Assembly: GCA_003116995.1 (NCBI GenBank)
Contig: BDSL01000001.1
Span: forward strand, 1,798,001-1,862,000
Reading direction: 5' to 3'
DNA length: 64,000 bases
Source: Yamagishiella unicocca
Lineage: Eukaryota; Chlorophyta; Chlorophyceae; Chlamydomonadales; Volvocaceae
The position numbers and the translations under genes are program-made. Shown here in pieces: positions 35,746 through 47,907 of the stretch. The notes under the pieces are model-generated. The model worked only from the letters and a program-made list of their open reading frames with translations, had not been told where the DNA came from and searched no databases. Position 1 is the stretch's first letter. Each line of letters opens with the position of its first letter.

Positions 35746-36257
35746 CCATCCTTCGTCCATCCAAGTTCACCCTCACCTTCCATACTCCACATCCATAGCC
35801 TTGCCTTCATCCACTACAACATGGGTAACTGTCATAGTAGGGCCCAGACAGTAAGGACTTGAGTTATGGATGCCGGAGTGCTTCCTTCGGTACCCTTCGT
35901 CCCGTCAACCACGAATGATGGGAGCAGATGGGAGCAGAAGTGCAAGGCTGGCTGGCTGACCCTCTAAATCCCCAACGACCCACCTGGAGAGGCCTGGAGT
36001 GGATTTCAGCCTAAAGGGATGTCATCCGCAGCTCGGCCGCCCAGATGAAGCCCAACGGCATCAACATGCACAAACATGTAACTGTTCCAAAGCATAGTAC
36101 GAGCGGGATTTTGACCAACACGTCGTTTTTTCTGTCTCTTTCGTCTCCTTCACTGTCAGGCGATGTGCCGATGGTTCGACCTTCTGGTCTGGAACCCACT
36201 GTAACAGTATTACTACGTAAGCAAATCGTCCGTGCCATTCTGTTACTGTAAGGGGTC

Positions 36258-36737
36258 GGTAAGAGTAGGGCCCTATGTGTCGAACTTTCGTCACGTGTGT
36301 TTGTGCTATTTAAAGGCCGAAAGCGGGCCATTGTGGCCGCTTTTCGGCTCCAGACTGTGCGTTGTAAAGTCTTGAGCTAGACAACAAGCCCCGTGCGAGA
36401 CTCCTGGAATCGCATGAGAGAGATCACCCGCAGCACTCTCGTACCGAAATCGAATCGCTGCGCTGGAGCCCGCTGAAAGGTAGGGGTTCGCGGCCTTGCT
36501 TCTCAACTCGTTTCCACTAGCGCCTGGCCAGTAGGCCTATCGGCAGTCAGGGATCTTATCGCCACAGGCGCACACGGAGTGCCTCTGTGATAGGTAGCCC
36601 GCCTGTTGCCGGTGGACCGCAGGTCAAGCGAACCATATCCGCCACCGCGGGCAGTCTCGACAGACTTGCTGCCCGCAACTAGCCCAAGTGTTACCCCGTC
36701 ACATAGCTTGTTCATTGCGCAGCTCTCTCGTGTGACA
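36258..36737 (-). repeat. Dispersed 0.5-kb repeat, right (inverted) copy
   Basis: Reverse complement of 26104-26613 without the 45-base insert. The same hairpin and TATA-like sequence are present. Both copies have the tgtcacacgagagagctg end facing outward, so the pair brackets 10.6 kb as inverted repeats. No target duplication was seen at the outer ends. Confidence 0.85.
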
Positions 36738-36955
36738 ATGGTGTTCTGGTAGTTTGCCTTTGTTTCGGTGCACGTCGGCCTCTGTCTCCCTCACTGTCAG
36801 GGGGTGTCAGATCAAAAGAGAAAGCCACCGGGCACATGCCTTTTAATGATTGCGAGGAAACATGCAAGATTCTTAAGCTTTCCTCTGTAGGCGAAACGCG
36901 AACGATTGCTGTCACATGGACACATGGCATTATTTCAGGGACCAGGGAGAGGTTT

Positions 36956-37105
36956 ATGGGACTGCTGATTGCCTGCTGTCCTACGCTACTTGCGGCTGCA
37001 GTAAGGCCAGCTTGGATACATTGGTAGTGTATGGGACTGATGATTGCCTGCTGTCCTACGCTACTTGCGGCTGCAGTAAGGCCAGCTTGGATACATTGGT
37101 AGTGT
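36956..37105. repeat. 75-bp tandem duplication
   Basis: Two copies starting atgggactg at 36956 and 37031 differ at one or two bases. The length is a multiple of three, which keeps a short false frame open. Confidence 0.9.
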
Positions 37106-37946
37106 ATCTGGCGTGTATCAAGCAGCCTTGAGTCTGGGAAGTACTACTACCAAGCATTGCACAGTCCTAGGGGATACACTCTTCGCGATGGCTTGATTGT
37201 ATGGTCCTCGCGCGTTTACTGGTACATCAACTGGTGCTCTCCTCGGTGCCGGCGAGGATCTTCAACGAAAGTTGCTGACATAGACTGGCGTTTTACGCCA
37301 GTCAGGAAGTGGCCCAGGAAGGCCAGGACGTGAGTGCTAGTTTCTCCAAGCCCGCAGCTCAGCAGTATTAACAAAGCAAACACAACTGGCACTAGATCCG
37401 TAAATCTCGGCATGATCCTGGCAGCACTTGCACTTCATACATGCCGGCGTCGTAGACGAGACAGGACGTGCACCCAGCGCCCGCCCACAAGAACCCGTTC
37501 ATCTTCTCTCCACACAAAATTGCAAAAATATGCAGCGCTCCTGAAAGGATAGCACATAAAACCCTCGTTGGCCAAGAATTGTGAACCAAGGAGCATCCAT
37601 GTCACGTGCCCCACATGGTCATACACCGGCCATAGTGGCGCAGGACATCACCGCACCACTACGATAACAAAAAGCTGCCAAAAATATGGCAAAGGCAGCA
37701 CGTGTCACAAGCAACCTGAGGGATGATGTACGCGTAGTTAAGGCGTGGTATTCAGCATGCACACATGTAGTCGCGAATCCTCAAGGATTGGTCGCTCCGC
37801 CTGTGATATCGCAAAACGATATGAGATACCAACGAGGAGCGACAATCCAATGTGCTCCGGGAAACCGTCGGGAATGTGCAATTATTCCGTACACCGGACA
37901 TGGACAGCCGCTTATCCAGAATAAGTCTGCTGCCTCACATCAACAC

Positions 37947-39773
37947 TCACAAGTCCTCCAAAATGCCCTTGGCTACCAGGAGTACCACCAGTACGAAGGC
38001 CGCCGAAACGACAGCATTTTTGGCAGTGTTCTGGATCCTTTCTTGCACAAAGCGGATGGCTGACGTGGCCCCTACGATGAGACCTGATGTTCCTACCAGT
38101 CCCAGGCCTGACAGGATGAGCAGCTTGGTGTTCTGATCAATTGGCACCTACGAGCGCGGGTGGTAAACATGGCATGAAGAGGGCAGGCTCGACGTCATAC
38201 GGCGGTGCAATGAGTTAATGATGTTATGTAACCATTATAAAGCAAAAGCAGCTCGCAGCATTGTGCCGGCGTGCCGCGCACCTGCAGCACATGTCTGGTC
38301 ATATCGTTCTCACCCGCGTCGGTCACCAGGCCCAGCACAACACCGCCGACGGCACCCGCCACCGCAATCAGACCAGCCACTGTCAGCGGTGAGAACTGCT
38401 TGGGGCCAGGCTCGCCGGGCTTGCGCAGCTTCAGGTCGCCAGTGGCAACAAACTGCTTCAGGCCAGCCTCGCCACCAGCGAAGCCACCAGCAACACCGGC
38501 TGCAAGTAAGTAGAAAATCCGAAATGCTCAGTATCATTTTAATACAATTCAACACGCGTGCCAAATAAGGTTTCATCATGACTCACCCAAGGGACCAATG
38601 TCGTCCTTGCCTGGGTACTTGCGAGGGTCTGCGTTCAGGTAACACGGTGACAGCTCAATGTCCCATTCTGCCCGATGATAGAAACAAACGAGACAGAAGA
38701 CGAACGTGGGCGTTGAAGTCCAGCAGAAAGCTTACCGTCAATGACGACGCGGCCCTTGGCACCGCTCTTCCTGAGCTCCAGCTCGCTGCAGGGATAATGG
38801 ACTTGTCAGGACGCATCAGTGCAGATGAAACGAGGTCCTCTATCCTGGAAGACGCAGTCAACCAACTATTAACGCCCCACCGCGAAGTGCGACTTACTCC
38901 TTGTTGAAGCCCACGTAGATGACATCCTTGCCCGGGGGTGCGCTGGTAGGCACAGTTCCAGCCTTAGGTGCAGCCTTGGTAGGAGCCTTGGTAGGCTTGT
39001 CCTTCTGCGGACACGAATCCGCATACACAGGAGAGGTATCGGTACCCTAAGACGTGCCCTCCCATGCCCGCATAAGAAAGCACCCGGCGATCAGCGCCAT
39101 ACACGCTTTGACACTACGCACCTGCACTTGCTCCCTCAGCTGCCACAGGCCGGCCTCACCGCCAGCCCAACCGCCCGTGCCCCAAGCATCACGGCTTGGG
39201 TACTTGCGAGGGTCGTCCTTGATGACGCGCCCCTTGCGGCCATCACGCGAACCGAATCCGTCCTCCTTCTCGAAACCAATGTAGATCTCTTCCGACGGAC
39301 CAGCATTTGTCGAGGTGGAGGACCCCTTCACGCCCTGAAGCGGTTGCAGAGGGAGGAGCAGTAAGCACAATCATTAGCAGGAAAAATAGTCTTCAAGCAG
39401 TAAATAAGTATTGTCCTGGCACCTGAATGACATAAGGTATCTGGAAAAAATGAGCGTTGGTGATAATCCAGCATCAGCGCTCTTCCCTTTCAATGCCCGG
39501 CTGACATCTGTGATAAAATAACTACCAAAGGCGCATTTATAGACGTGAACATGTCATAGACAATAGCCATACGTCGCAGCGCGATGACTATTGAATCAGA
39601 ACCGCGGTTGAATTGACGAGCCGCTTCGCTTGTGATCCTTGACCTACAGCCCCGCCTATGCAGCGACGCACCTGCTGGACGGGTGCAGCAGCAATATGAC
39701 GGCAGCGCGGGCCACCCAGCGGCCGCGCGCTGCAAGGAACGCCGCTGACGCGCCTCAGCAGGGTGGTCTCCAT
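37947..39773 (-). CDS. Plastid-targeted membrane protein with internal duplication (7 exons, 323 aa)
   Basis: Exons in coding order: 39773-39672, 39334-39122, 39004-38898, 38785-38736, 38667-38587, 38499-38282, 38147-37947. The N-terminus (METTLLRRVSGVPCSARPLG...) looks like an algal transit peptide. Two related soluble segments follow. Each reads I-Y-[IV]-G-F-x-K, then K-G-R-V-[IV], then D-P-R-K-Y-P and GG[WF]AGGEAGLxQ, at residues about 50-105 and 130-215. The second half has three hydrophobic segments: LTVAGLIAVAGAVGGVVLGL, LLILSGLGLVGTSGLIVGA and VVSAAFVLVVLLVAKGIL. The layout suggests a thylakoid or envelope protein. From memory the DPxKYP...GGWAGGE pattern recalls plant thylakoid proteins of the DUF1118/RIQ group, but this is weak. 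It diverges from the kinesin gene, with 473 bases between start codons. The exon structure is well supported; the function is unknown. Confidence 0.75.
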
Positions 39774-40246
39774 GGTGGCTGTAGTGAGATAAGCTCCTGG
39801 CAATGATAATAGTAAAGTAAACTTAGAGGCAGCACAACAACCTAGAAAATGTAAGGCGCGTAGAAGGCTACTACCCAGGATGGATGGCGAGCGTACATAC
39901 GTACGACGCCCTTGGATAAACCCCCCTTGCACCGTGCGCAGGAAAGCTGCTCCAATTTTTTGGCTCTCATGGACAGCTCCATCAAGGTCACTATTCATAT
40001 CTTGCCCACGATTTGTCCGGTAACAGGGATAGGGGCGTACGACGAACTCAAACTTCGCTTGACAGATTAGCCAGGCATCGAAAGCGGTGCACGTTATTAC
40101 AAAGTTTTTACTTTTGCTGCATCCCTTCCTTGTTACAGCCCTATCTTGGCTATCCCATTGCGTACTCCTACACACTAGATTCATAGCAACTTCGGCCTGT
40201 TCCCCCGCGCGTAGCCCAGGCGGCTGCGCGCGGCCGATAGTTAAAC
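39774..40246. promoter_or_regulatory. Shared upstream region of plastid membrane protein and kinesin
   Basis: 473 bases between two divergent start codons, with no exon. It must contain both 5' UTRs and promoters; no individual site could be identified with confidence. Confidence 0.5.
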
Positions 40247-43200
40247 ATGGATTTCTGGTCGAAAGGCTTGCGTGGTGGCGACAATGGTGTCACCCCGCGG
40301 CGGACACCTTTGCCGAAACAGGGCGCCATTCCCGCTGGCGCTCAGACGGAGAAGGCAAAGGCCGACAAGCCTTTGACCCCCGGATTGACAACCGGCTTCG
40401 TGAGTAGTATATCGGCAGCAGCTGATGCGATATGCGGACTTAAAGCAGCTACATCCCCTGACACTTCCCCTGCGTGCCGGTGCACTGCAGTCGACCTCGC
40501 GCATGCAGTTCCCCGCGACGGCACGCAAGCCGACTCCGCTGATGACAGATAGCCCGGAGAATCAGTCGAGGATGGATTCCCCATCAAAGGCGGGAAGCGT
40601 CTACTCCGGTGATGGCGATGCAGACGGAACGGAGGATTTCGAAAATGACTCCGTGCGGGTACGCTCATTTCTGCATGCAGTTGCCTACAAAGGGCGATGG
40701 TAATTAAATAATCACATTTGGGTCGCGCAGGTGTTTGTGCGAGTTCGGCCTCCGACAGAGCAGGAAATTGCGCACGGTAAATGATAACTGTCAGGCGTTT
40801 GCGTATACCTTCGTGATAAGTTGGCATTCATCTTGAACGCACTGCATTCGCAGACAAACACGAGCAATGCTTGAGCGTAATCGGCAGTCGGACGTTGCAG
40901 CTTGCCGTCAGGGACAAGCAAAACACGACACACCGTTTCATGTTCGACCAAGTGCTTCCCGAGGATACCCCCCAGCAGGATGTCTTCGACTGTGAGTATA
41001 TGTTTGTGGGTTGTTCCGAGGGAAGGTAATGACGAGGGCGTTGTCCTGCTGGCATCGACATACCAGGTGTCCGTACTTCAGCCACCTATTATCATGTCTA
41101 TTAGTTGCAACCTGACACCCAGCTTCCCCACACTGCGGACCACACAACAGTGGCGGGACTGGTGGCTGTGGACAACTGCTTGGCCGGTTACAATTCGTCC
41201 ATATTTGCGTACGGGCAAACGGGTGCTGGCAAGACATTTACCGTGATTGGGCAGATCAACAGCGCCGAGAAGCGTGGACTAGCGCCACGCGTGTTCGAGT
41301 ACCTCTTTGCGAAGATCACGGATCATGAGAACTCCCGGGGTCCGGACACCGTGAAGTACAACTGCAGGTGTGCCTTCCTAGAGATTTACAACGAGACAAT
41401 CGCGGACCTTCTGTGCCCCAACTCCGTCAACCTGCCCATTCGCGAGGACCCTGAGAAGGGCCCTTACGTCGATGGCCTGTCGGAGCCACCGGCCCTGAAC
41501 GGTGAGATGTGCGCATTGCGTCAGCCGGCAGTAAGATCAACACACAGCGTTGGCAAAGCTTTGGATTTTGGATGTTCCACACTGTAGTACTGCAGCAAGT
41601 ATCCTGTTTCGCAGTATACGTTGAACATATGACATGTATTACATCGTCTTTCGGACCGGCCGTGGTATCCCTCGCAAGTGACCACGCAAGTGCCCGACCC
41701 AGTGGCAGTGTCATCTTGCCGCAATGACGCTGGGTCTCAGCCATTCGGGTACATCCTACAGACTGTGGCTGCGGCAGCAAGTGCGCCGCCATGGTTGTTG
41801 GTTTTTGAGAATCCTAGAGGAGCAGTTTAGGCATACTAAAGCGCGCGGTTTGATTGCGTGCGATCCCTTGCAGTGGACGAGATGCTTCAACATCTGCTCA
41901 GGGGCGCGGATAACCGGCACACGGGCGAGACGCGCCTTAATCGCGAGTCTAGCCGCTCCCACTCCGTCTTCATGTGCACTGTGGAAAAGACGGTCACCAG
42001 CAATGGAATCAGCAAGTGCTTTTATGCAAAGCTCAACCTCGTCGATCTTGCGGGTGAGCAGTTGGTGAGATTGCTATCACCAGTTTATTTGCCTAGCTGC
42101 GCCATCACGTATCAACCGTCAAAGGAACCGTCGCAGCTATCTCATATTGCGCCATCCTGTTGTCGAGGCGCTAATGAGATATGCCCATGCAGGCAGCGAG
42201 CGTATCGCCAGTGGAGCTCACGGCGGCAGCAATGCAACGGGCGAGCACTTCAAGGAGGCTTGCCACATCAACAAGTCGCTCACGGCGCTTGGCCGTGTGA
42301 CTACAGAGCTTGTCAAGTCGCAAAAGAATGGTGGCGGTGGTCACGTGCCATATCGTGATTCCAAATTGACCTTCCTATTGCAGGTGCGTGGGTTTGAAGC
42401 ATGTCGCAGGAAGATATGGTCCAGGTCCCTAAACCAAAACCCAATTTGCCTCGCAGTCCTCGTTGGGCGGCAATGCCAAAACGCTGATCATCGCCAACGT
42501 GAGCCCCAGCTCAATTTGCTCGCATGAGACGCTCAGCACGCTGCGGTTCGCCAAGCAGACTAAGCATATTCGGAACGACGCCAAGGTCAACTGGACAGTG
42601 CAGGGAGACCGGCTCGCCATGCAGCGAGAGATCGAGCGCCTGCGCATGGAACTAGCCGGCATGCGCTCAGGTATCACAGAACCACTGGTGCAGGCAAACG
42701 AGGAGCTGACTGCTCGGCTGGAAGAGTACGTATCAGGGCTTGGGCGACGGTTCTACAATCAATTGCGGGCGGGTAACGTATGACCTTCAATTGAGCCAGC
42801 CATTTACCTATGGTATTGAGTAGCCCGTGCCGCCACCCTGAGGATAGTACGCTAACGCTTGGTACATTGCGTTCCGTAGGGAGCAGCAGCGACGCGACGA
42901 GCTACAGCAGGAACGTGAACGAGTTGTCAGCGCCCTCAATCAGGCCCGTCGGGAAAACAGGCTGCTTGATCAGCGCCTTGTGGGCCTTGCCGCCATTAGT
43001 GGAATGGACGGCAGCCGAGGGGCGGGTGCGCTGGCGACCGTAGTGGAGCAGGTACGTCTCAGGCACACTTCGCAAGCTGTTCGGCTGGACCCTTGCTCTG
43101 CCCCCCTCGCTTTTGTCATGCATTATTGTGCGCGCTGTTTCATGATCCAACAATATGTCTAAAGTTGTGCTCTTGCCTGATCTTTCCTCCAGCTCGAAGT

Positions 43201-46200
43201 AATGGACGCGAACACGTGTGAGCGCAGCTCTGAGCTGGCAGAGGTCGAGCGCGAGCTAACGGCATTGCAGCTGCAAATCGAGCAGAGTAATCGGACACGC
43301 CTGACGCAGCAGCTGCACGCGTCGGACCAAGAACGTGAAAGCGCAGTTATCAAGGTGTGCCCTGCGTCATACAACACATGGCCGATGCGTCCTTACGGGT
43401 TTTGGGTCGAGCGCTTCTCCCACGCTAACATTTCTCCACGTTGTCTTGCAACGGTTGGGCGTTAAAATCTCTGCTCTTGTACCGTTTTGTGCTTCCATAT
43501 TCTCCATATTGCAGTGCGGCCTCCTGGAAACTCAGTTGGTTGCACTGACGAAGGAGAAGATCGACCTTGAAGAAAGCTGCAGCGTGCTGGCCGAGAACTT
43601 TTCGCAGGCGGGCGCAAAAATTACTGAGCAAAAGGAGCAGCTTGCCGCACAGCTGGCGGATCTACAGGAGAGCAGCGACCACGTACACAGGCTTGAACGT
43701 CAGCTTGCAGACGAGCAGGAAGCGCGCGCGGAGGTAAGACCGTTTGTTGGTCGCGACACCAAGGATGGGCAACCAAAGAAAAGTAATGGTTTAACACGCT
43801 GCGAATGATGACCATGTCACCTTATTTATAACCTGTATATGTTCTCTCCCATTGTTCAGGTGGAACGGCATCTTCAGGAAGCACGGGCAAAACATACCGC
43901 GGCTGTGGAGGAGACTGAGCGTACGGCTGCGCATGGAGTTGACCTGCAGGCTCGACTGGATGACAAGCAGGCTGAATTAGGTCAGCAGGGAAGCCGTATG
44001 GAGGGCCTTGAACGGCAGTTGGAGGGCGCGCTGGCCGAGGTACAGCTACTGCAGAGCCGGCTTGCTGAGGTAAGACACGCACAAACGCTCTTATTTTCCG
44101 TCTGCTCTTATCAGTTGTCGGAAAGGATGCCTGTTATCATATAATGAGCTATGGTCTGATGTGCCCTTACCGAGCAACATCATTCCTGATACCCATCCTG
44201 CATGTACCCCCTTATGCAGACTCAGGAGCAACTGGCTCAGACGCAGCACGCGAGTACAGCTTCACACGGCGAGCTTTCTGACCAAATCATGCATCTAATG
44301 GCAAAGCTCGAGGAGTCGGACGCCAAGGCGCTACAGGAGAATGCACGCCTTGAGGAAGTGCGATGCCAGCTGCAGGCAGCGCTCGACGACCTTGAACTCC
44401 GCAGCAAACAGGTAGCTGAGGTTGAAGGGCAGCTCCTGTCGAAAACGGACGAGTATTCGTCTGCACTTCAGCAGTCGTTAGCGCTGGAGTCAGACTTGGC
44501 TGTGCAGGTGGACGCACGCAGTGCTGCTGAAGCTGAAGTGGCTTCATTACTATCGCAGCTGTCTCTGCTGCGGGAGCAGCTTGCAGCGAGCGACGAACGT
44601 GGCGAAGAAAAGGCTGTGCTGCTGCAGCAGGTGCAAATCGAATCGGCAGGTCTGGCAGAGCAACTCAGCGCTAAGGCCTCAGCTGTTGAACACGCAAATG
44701 AGCGTGCAGCCGCAGCACAGCAGCACATCATGGACTTGACGGTGCGCACCGAAGCACTGGAAGAGAAGGCTGCAGCGCAGTCTGTTGCCCATGCTGCCCT
44801 GGAGAGTTCGTTCCAGCAGGCTGAGCGTGTTGTTGCTGACCTGGAGGCCACTGTGGCAGGACTTCACGCTCAGCTAGAAACGGCGCAAGTCGAGCATACT
44901 GCCAGCGAGGAACGCGTGGCAAGCCTGCGCACAACAGTGCTGGAGATGGAGGCACGTACTGTTGAGCTTCAGGCGCAGCTGCAGGAGTTGGATGCTTCGA
45001 AGGCCAGTTTGGAGGTACTGGCGTCAAAGCAGGCAGCACAAATGCAGGTAGACTGTGCAGCTTGTTTGTGTATTAAAGAACGAATCCTCGAGATTGGGAA
45101 CGGATCAGTAGGTGCCATTACTTTATATACCTGTTTGTTTAAAATTTTTTAGGCTCAGTCGATGGCAACAGCGGCTTTGGAGTCACGTCTTCATGAGCTA
45201 GAGGCCGCCAAGGCGTCGCTGTCGGAACAGCTGGAACAGGAGCAAACCAACGTATCAACCCACCTCAAGGCTATATCACAGAACCAGGACTGCATTGCCG
45301 AGCTGCGCAAGCAAATCGAGCAGGTGTGGTAATACACATAGTTCGTACAGTTGGCTGTAGTTTTCGTGGTGCTTTACACGTACGTTACCATACTCGATCC
45401 TATGAACTTGCCCAGGAGGAGGCTCGGACCCTCAGTACCCTTCGTGAAATGTCGGGGAGCGCGGCCGCAGCCCAACGGCAAATCACCGAGCTGGAGGAGC
45501 AGCATCTACAAGAAGTGCAGAGCCTTAAGAACGACCTGGACAGGCGCAGCACCGAGCTTAAGGCGTAAGACTATGTGTCCTTCCGCCTTGAGTGAACCCA
45601 TACTAAAAAATGCATTTGTGTTTTTGCAGACGTGACCAGGAGATGGTGCGCACCAATTTTGCCTTGAAGGGTGAGATCGACAGGCTGCAGGCGTCGCTGG
45701 AGCAGTCGAAGCGAGAGTCAGCCGCTGGCAAGGTAAGGCTATGGGATTGCGCACTAAGATTTGGGATATACTTGGCTTGGGAACGAGCCTCTGTAAGTGC
45801 CTAGCCATGCATTTGGTGTATCACGCGCTGCCCATGTGTCAATTCATTCCACTTGCAGGCCAACCAGGAACAGCTAGTTGTTTCACATCAGGCTATGATA
45901 GCAGGCATGAACGAGAGGCTCGCCAAACAGGCCGATCGTTACAGTGAGCTGAGTAAGGTGAGTTTTGCGTACACTTGGAAGTTTGCATACACACGTGTTA
46001 CCATGCTTGCGGAACTTAACAATGCTATATGATTGCAGAAACATGACGCGCTAAAAGCGCAGCTCGACCACGCCCAACGTGAAATTGAGTCGTGGAAAAC
46101 GAAGTGCGAGCGCCTGGACCTCGCCATGGCGGACGTGACCCGTCTAATAAGGTTTGCCAGGAACCCTCCGGACTCGGCGCGCTCGTCATTAATCATGTGA

Positions 46201-46714
46201 GTCTACGTCGTGACTAGTCATGTCGTGTTGTGTCCGAACGCCAGTGTACAAATCGAAACTAACTTCCTTATCCACCACGATTCTCCGCAGGACTCGCAGC
46301 GATCATCTTTCGCCTAACCTCGAAAATTCCCGTTGGGCCAGCGCCGCTTCTGGTTCGCGAGCGGGCATGGCCAGCGGTGTCGTGACGGGAATCACACCTG
46401 GATCGGTGTCTCTACGCATCACCGAGTCTCCCGCTGAGTCACCTCGCATTCAAACAAGGTAAACACTATCCTCCCATAGATGGAAAACAGTATGTAGACA
46501 ATCTATACCTTGACTCGCTGAACCTATCTCCCCTCCTTGCAGCCGGTATACTGCTTCAAGTCCCGCGGGCTCCAAGGTGGGCAGCGGAGGAATCACTGCC
46601 AGTCACCGGATCCACGGCTGCGATGATGATGGCGAAGAATGGGAGAGTGCCAGGCGTGTGCCTGACATTGTCAGCCCGGGAGACCAGCTGCCAATTCCAG
46701 ACGCTGAGGATTAG
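40247..46714 (+). CDS. Kinesin-12 (KIF15)-like motor protein (20 exons, about 1,368 aa)
   Basis: Plus-end microtubule motor with an N-terminal motor domain. Exons: 40247-40399, 40491-40658, 40731-40776, 40854-40991, 41151-41501, 41874-42053, 42193-42383, 42457-42725, 42880-43051, 43193-43354, 43515-43733, 43860-44069, 44220-45047, 45153-45323, 45416-45564, 45630-45732, 45859-45957, 46039-46196, 46291-46458, 46543-46714. A 107-residue basic, Ser/Pro-rich extension precedes the motor (about 108-455). The motor shows [19 protein letters not shown] (P-loop), NRESSRSHS (switch I), [11 protein letters not shown] (switch II), [10 protein letters not shown] and [17 protein letters not shown]. The neck [15 protein letters not shown] resembles KIF15. 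Then follows about 800 residues of Glu/Gln-rich coiled coil and a Ser-rich tail. Kinesin-12 proteins act in spindle, phragmoplast or cortical division-site function; in an alga a role in cleavage-plane microtubules is inference. TGTAA at 46909. Confidence 0.9.
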
Positions 46715-47061
46715 GCAGCAGTCCGCTGGCCCGTTCCGCACGGCTTGGTTAGGTCGAGATGACGAGTAGTACTGATAATCTGGCAGTTAGCGCCCTTAGC
46801 ACCTTGTGTGTCTCAGTACAGAGCTAAAGTAGCCAATGTGGTGCGCTGCGTAGGCGGTGGCTTTTTGTAGGTGCGCTGAGAAGGGATCTGGAGTCTGATG
46901 ACAACAGATGTAATCTTGCACGTGTTTGGATTCATCGAGATAGTTAAACGCGGGTGGCAAGCAAGAACTTTGTGAGCGCTGGAATTAGACGTCTCGTAGG
47001 ATTGCAGTGGTTGTACACTGCCTTGGGGAAAGTCGTATTCATACGACCGACCCGTGGGGCG
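46715..47061. other. Spacer between converging kinesin and LSM7 genes
   Basis: Only 347 bases separate the two stop codons; they hold both 3' UTRs. A kinesin poly(A) signal candidate lies at 46909-46913. No gene seen. Confidence 0.6.
46909..46913 (+). terminator. TGTAA poly(A) signal of kinesin gene
   Basis: TGTAA 195 bases past the kinesin stop, in a region between convergent genes. Confidence 0.5.
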
Positions 47062-47603
47062 CTATGCGACGTCTACATCGTCCGCCCCGTCCTTGTCGTC
47101 TTTGTTTTGCAGGAATGGATTGGCAATCTCCTCCATGCCCGTCGAGGGGGCAACCAGAGTGACTGCCGTTCCACGGCACACCTGTACATAGTGTAATGTG
47201 TTTCAGCAACTTTCATCTAGTGTTTCCTCAAACATGACTCCCTTACTTACTAGCAGGCCAAGCGCTCGCGTCTCATCGGTGACGGTCAGCGGGTCTTCCG
47301 GGTCTGTGCCACGCCGGGAAAGAGACGACGTTACATTCTCCCCTATTTCGTCTCAACAATACAACCTGCTCACCTCGCAGGTATTCAACTGCCTCATCCA
47401 GCACGATGTTCAGTAACTGGTCATATCCCTTTAAGATCCCTTGAACTGCATCCATATTGGAAGTGGGTTAGCGTTCACGACAGGCTCAACTCAAATCTTA
47501 TAGGTATTAGGTTACCTTCACGGCCTCCAGATAGCTTCACACGAACTCCTTTATCCACGAACTTCGCGAGGTCCACCGCCGACTCCTTAGCCTTACTTGC
47601 CAT
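47062..47603 (-). CDS. LSM7: U6 snRNA-associated Sm-like protein LSM7 (4 exons, 110 aa)
   Basis: LSM7 is one subunit of the LSM2-8 ring (U6 snRNP, splicing) and LSM1-7 ring (mRNA decay). Exons in coding order: 47603-47516, 47445-47374, 47303-47251, 47181-47062; phases fit. The Sm1 motif runs G-V-R-V-K-L-S-G-G-R-E-V-Q-G-I-L-K-G-Y-D and LLNIVLDEAVEYL, and the Sm2 motif is ALGLLVCRGTAVTLVAP. The length agrees with the human protein of about 103 residues. The segment RDPEDPLTVTDETRALGLL is typical of LSM7 and separates it from other Lsm proteins. The C-terminal tail is acidic. It shares a short upstream region with the ABC ATPase gene on the other strand and converges with the kinesin gene. Confidence 0.95.
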
Positions 47604-47907
47604 GCTTATGGAGACTGCCTAGGAAAGGCTACGTTAAGAAAAGCTCTGTTGAAAATTGTAGGCTGCGGCTTCTTGCTGTGCGACAAGTGCGCGCTGGTTT
47701 CGGGCCGAGTGGAGCGTACCGGCCAAAGGTCTCAGCACTTGCTCTGCATATTACTCGTCGTTGTTTATAATTCTCAAACACCGGTACTGTTAAAGTTGCA
47801 CAGGACTAACTTTAATCAGCGTTCTGTGACACCAAATTATCTATACCAACTCTTGCAGAACGCACGAACGTTCCTAGAGACCTTTTCCGGGTCAATAAAT
47901 TTGGGTC
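47604..47907. promoter_or_regulatory. Bidirectional upstream region of LSM7 and ABCI10-like gene
   Basis: 304 bases separate the two divergent start codons. Both 5' UTRs and promoters must fit here, so it is a likely bidirectional promoter. No specific element is claimed. Confidence 0.55.

Larger units (their letters stand above)
34746..37946. other. Upstream region of cysteine dioxygenase and repeat-bearing spacer
   Basis: No supported exon. The bases next to 34745 should contain the cysteine dioxygenase promoter. The rest holds a 35-bp tandem array (35647-35745), the inverted 0.5-kb repeat (36258-36737) with a flanking dispersed motif (36171-36217), and a 75-bp tandem duplication (36956-37105). 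The last part is the 3' flank of the plastid membrane protein gene. Confidence 0.6.

Noticed and set aside
36011..36331. Minus-strand frame ending in a hydrophobic segment as a membrane protein gene
   Set aside because: It runs through the dispersed 0.5-kb repeat and the ttacagtgggctcc-type motif, so it is more likely repeat-derived. Partial similarity to a frame at 9317-9544 supports a repeat origin.
26104..36737. A 10.6-kb composite transposon with long terminal inverted repeats
   Set aside because: The interior holds ordinary host genes with introns, no transposase was seen, and no target duplication was found at the outer ends. I kept only the inverted-repeat observation.
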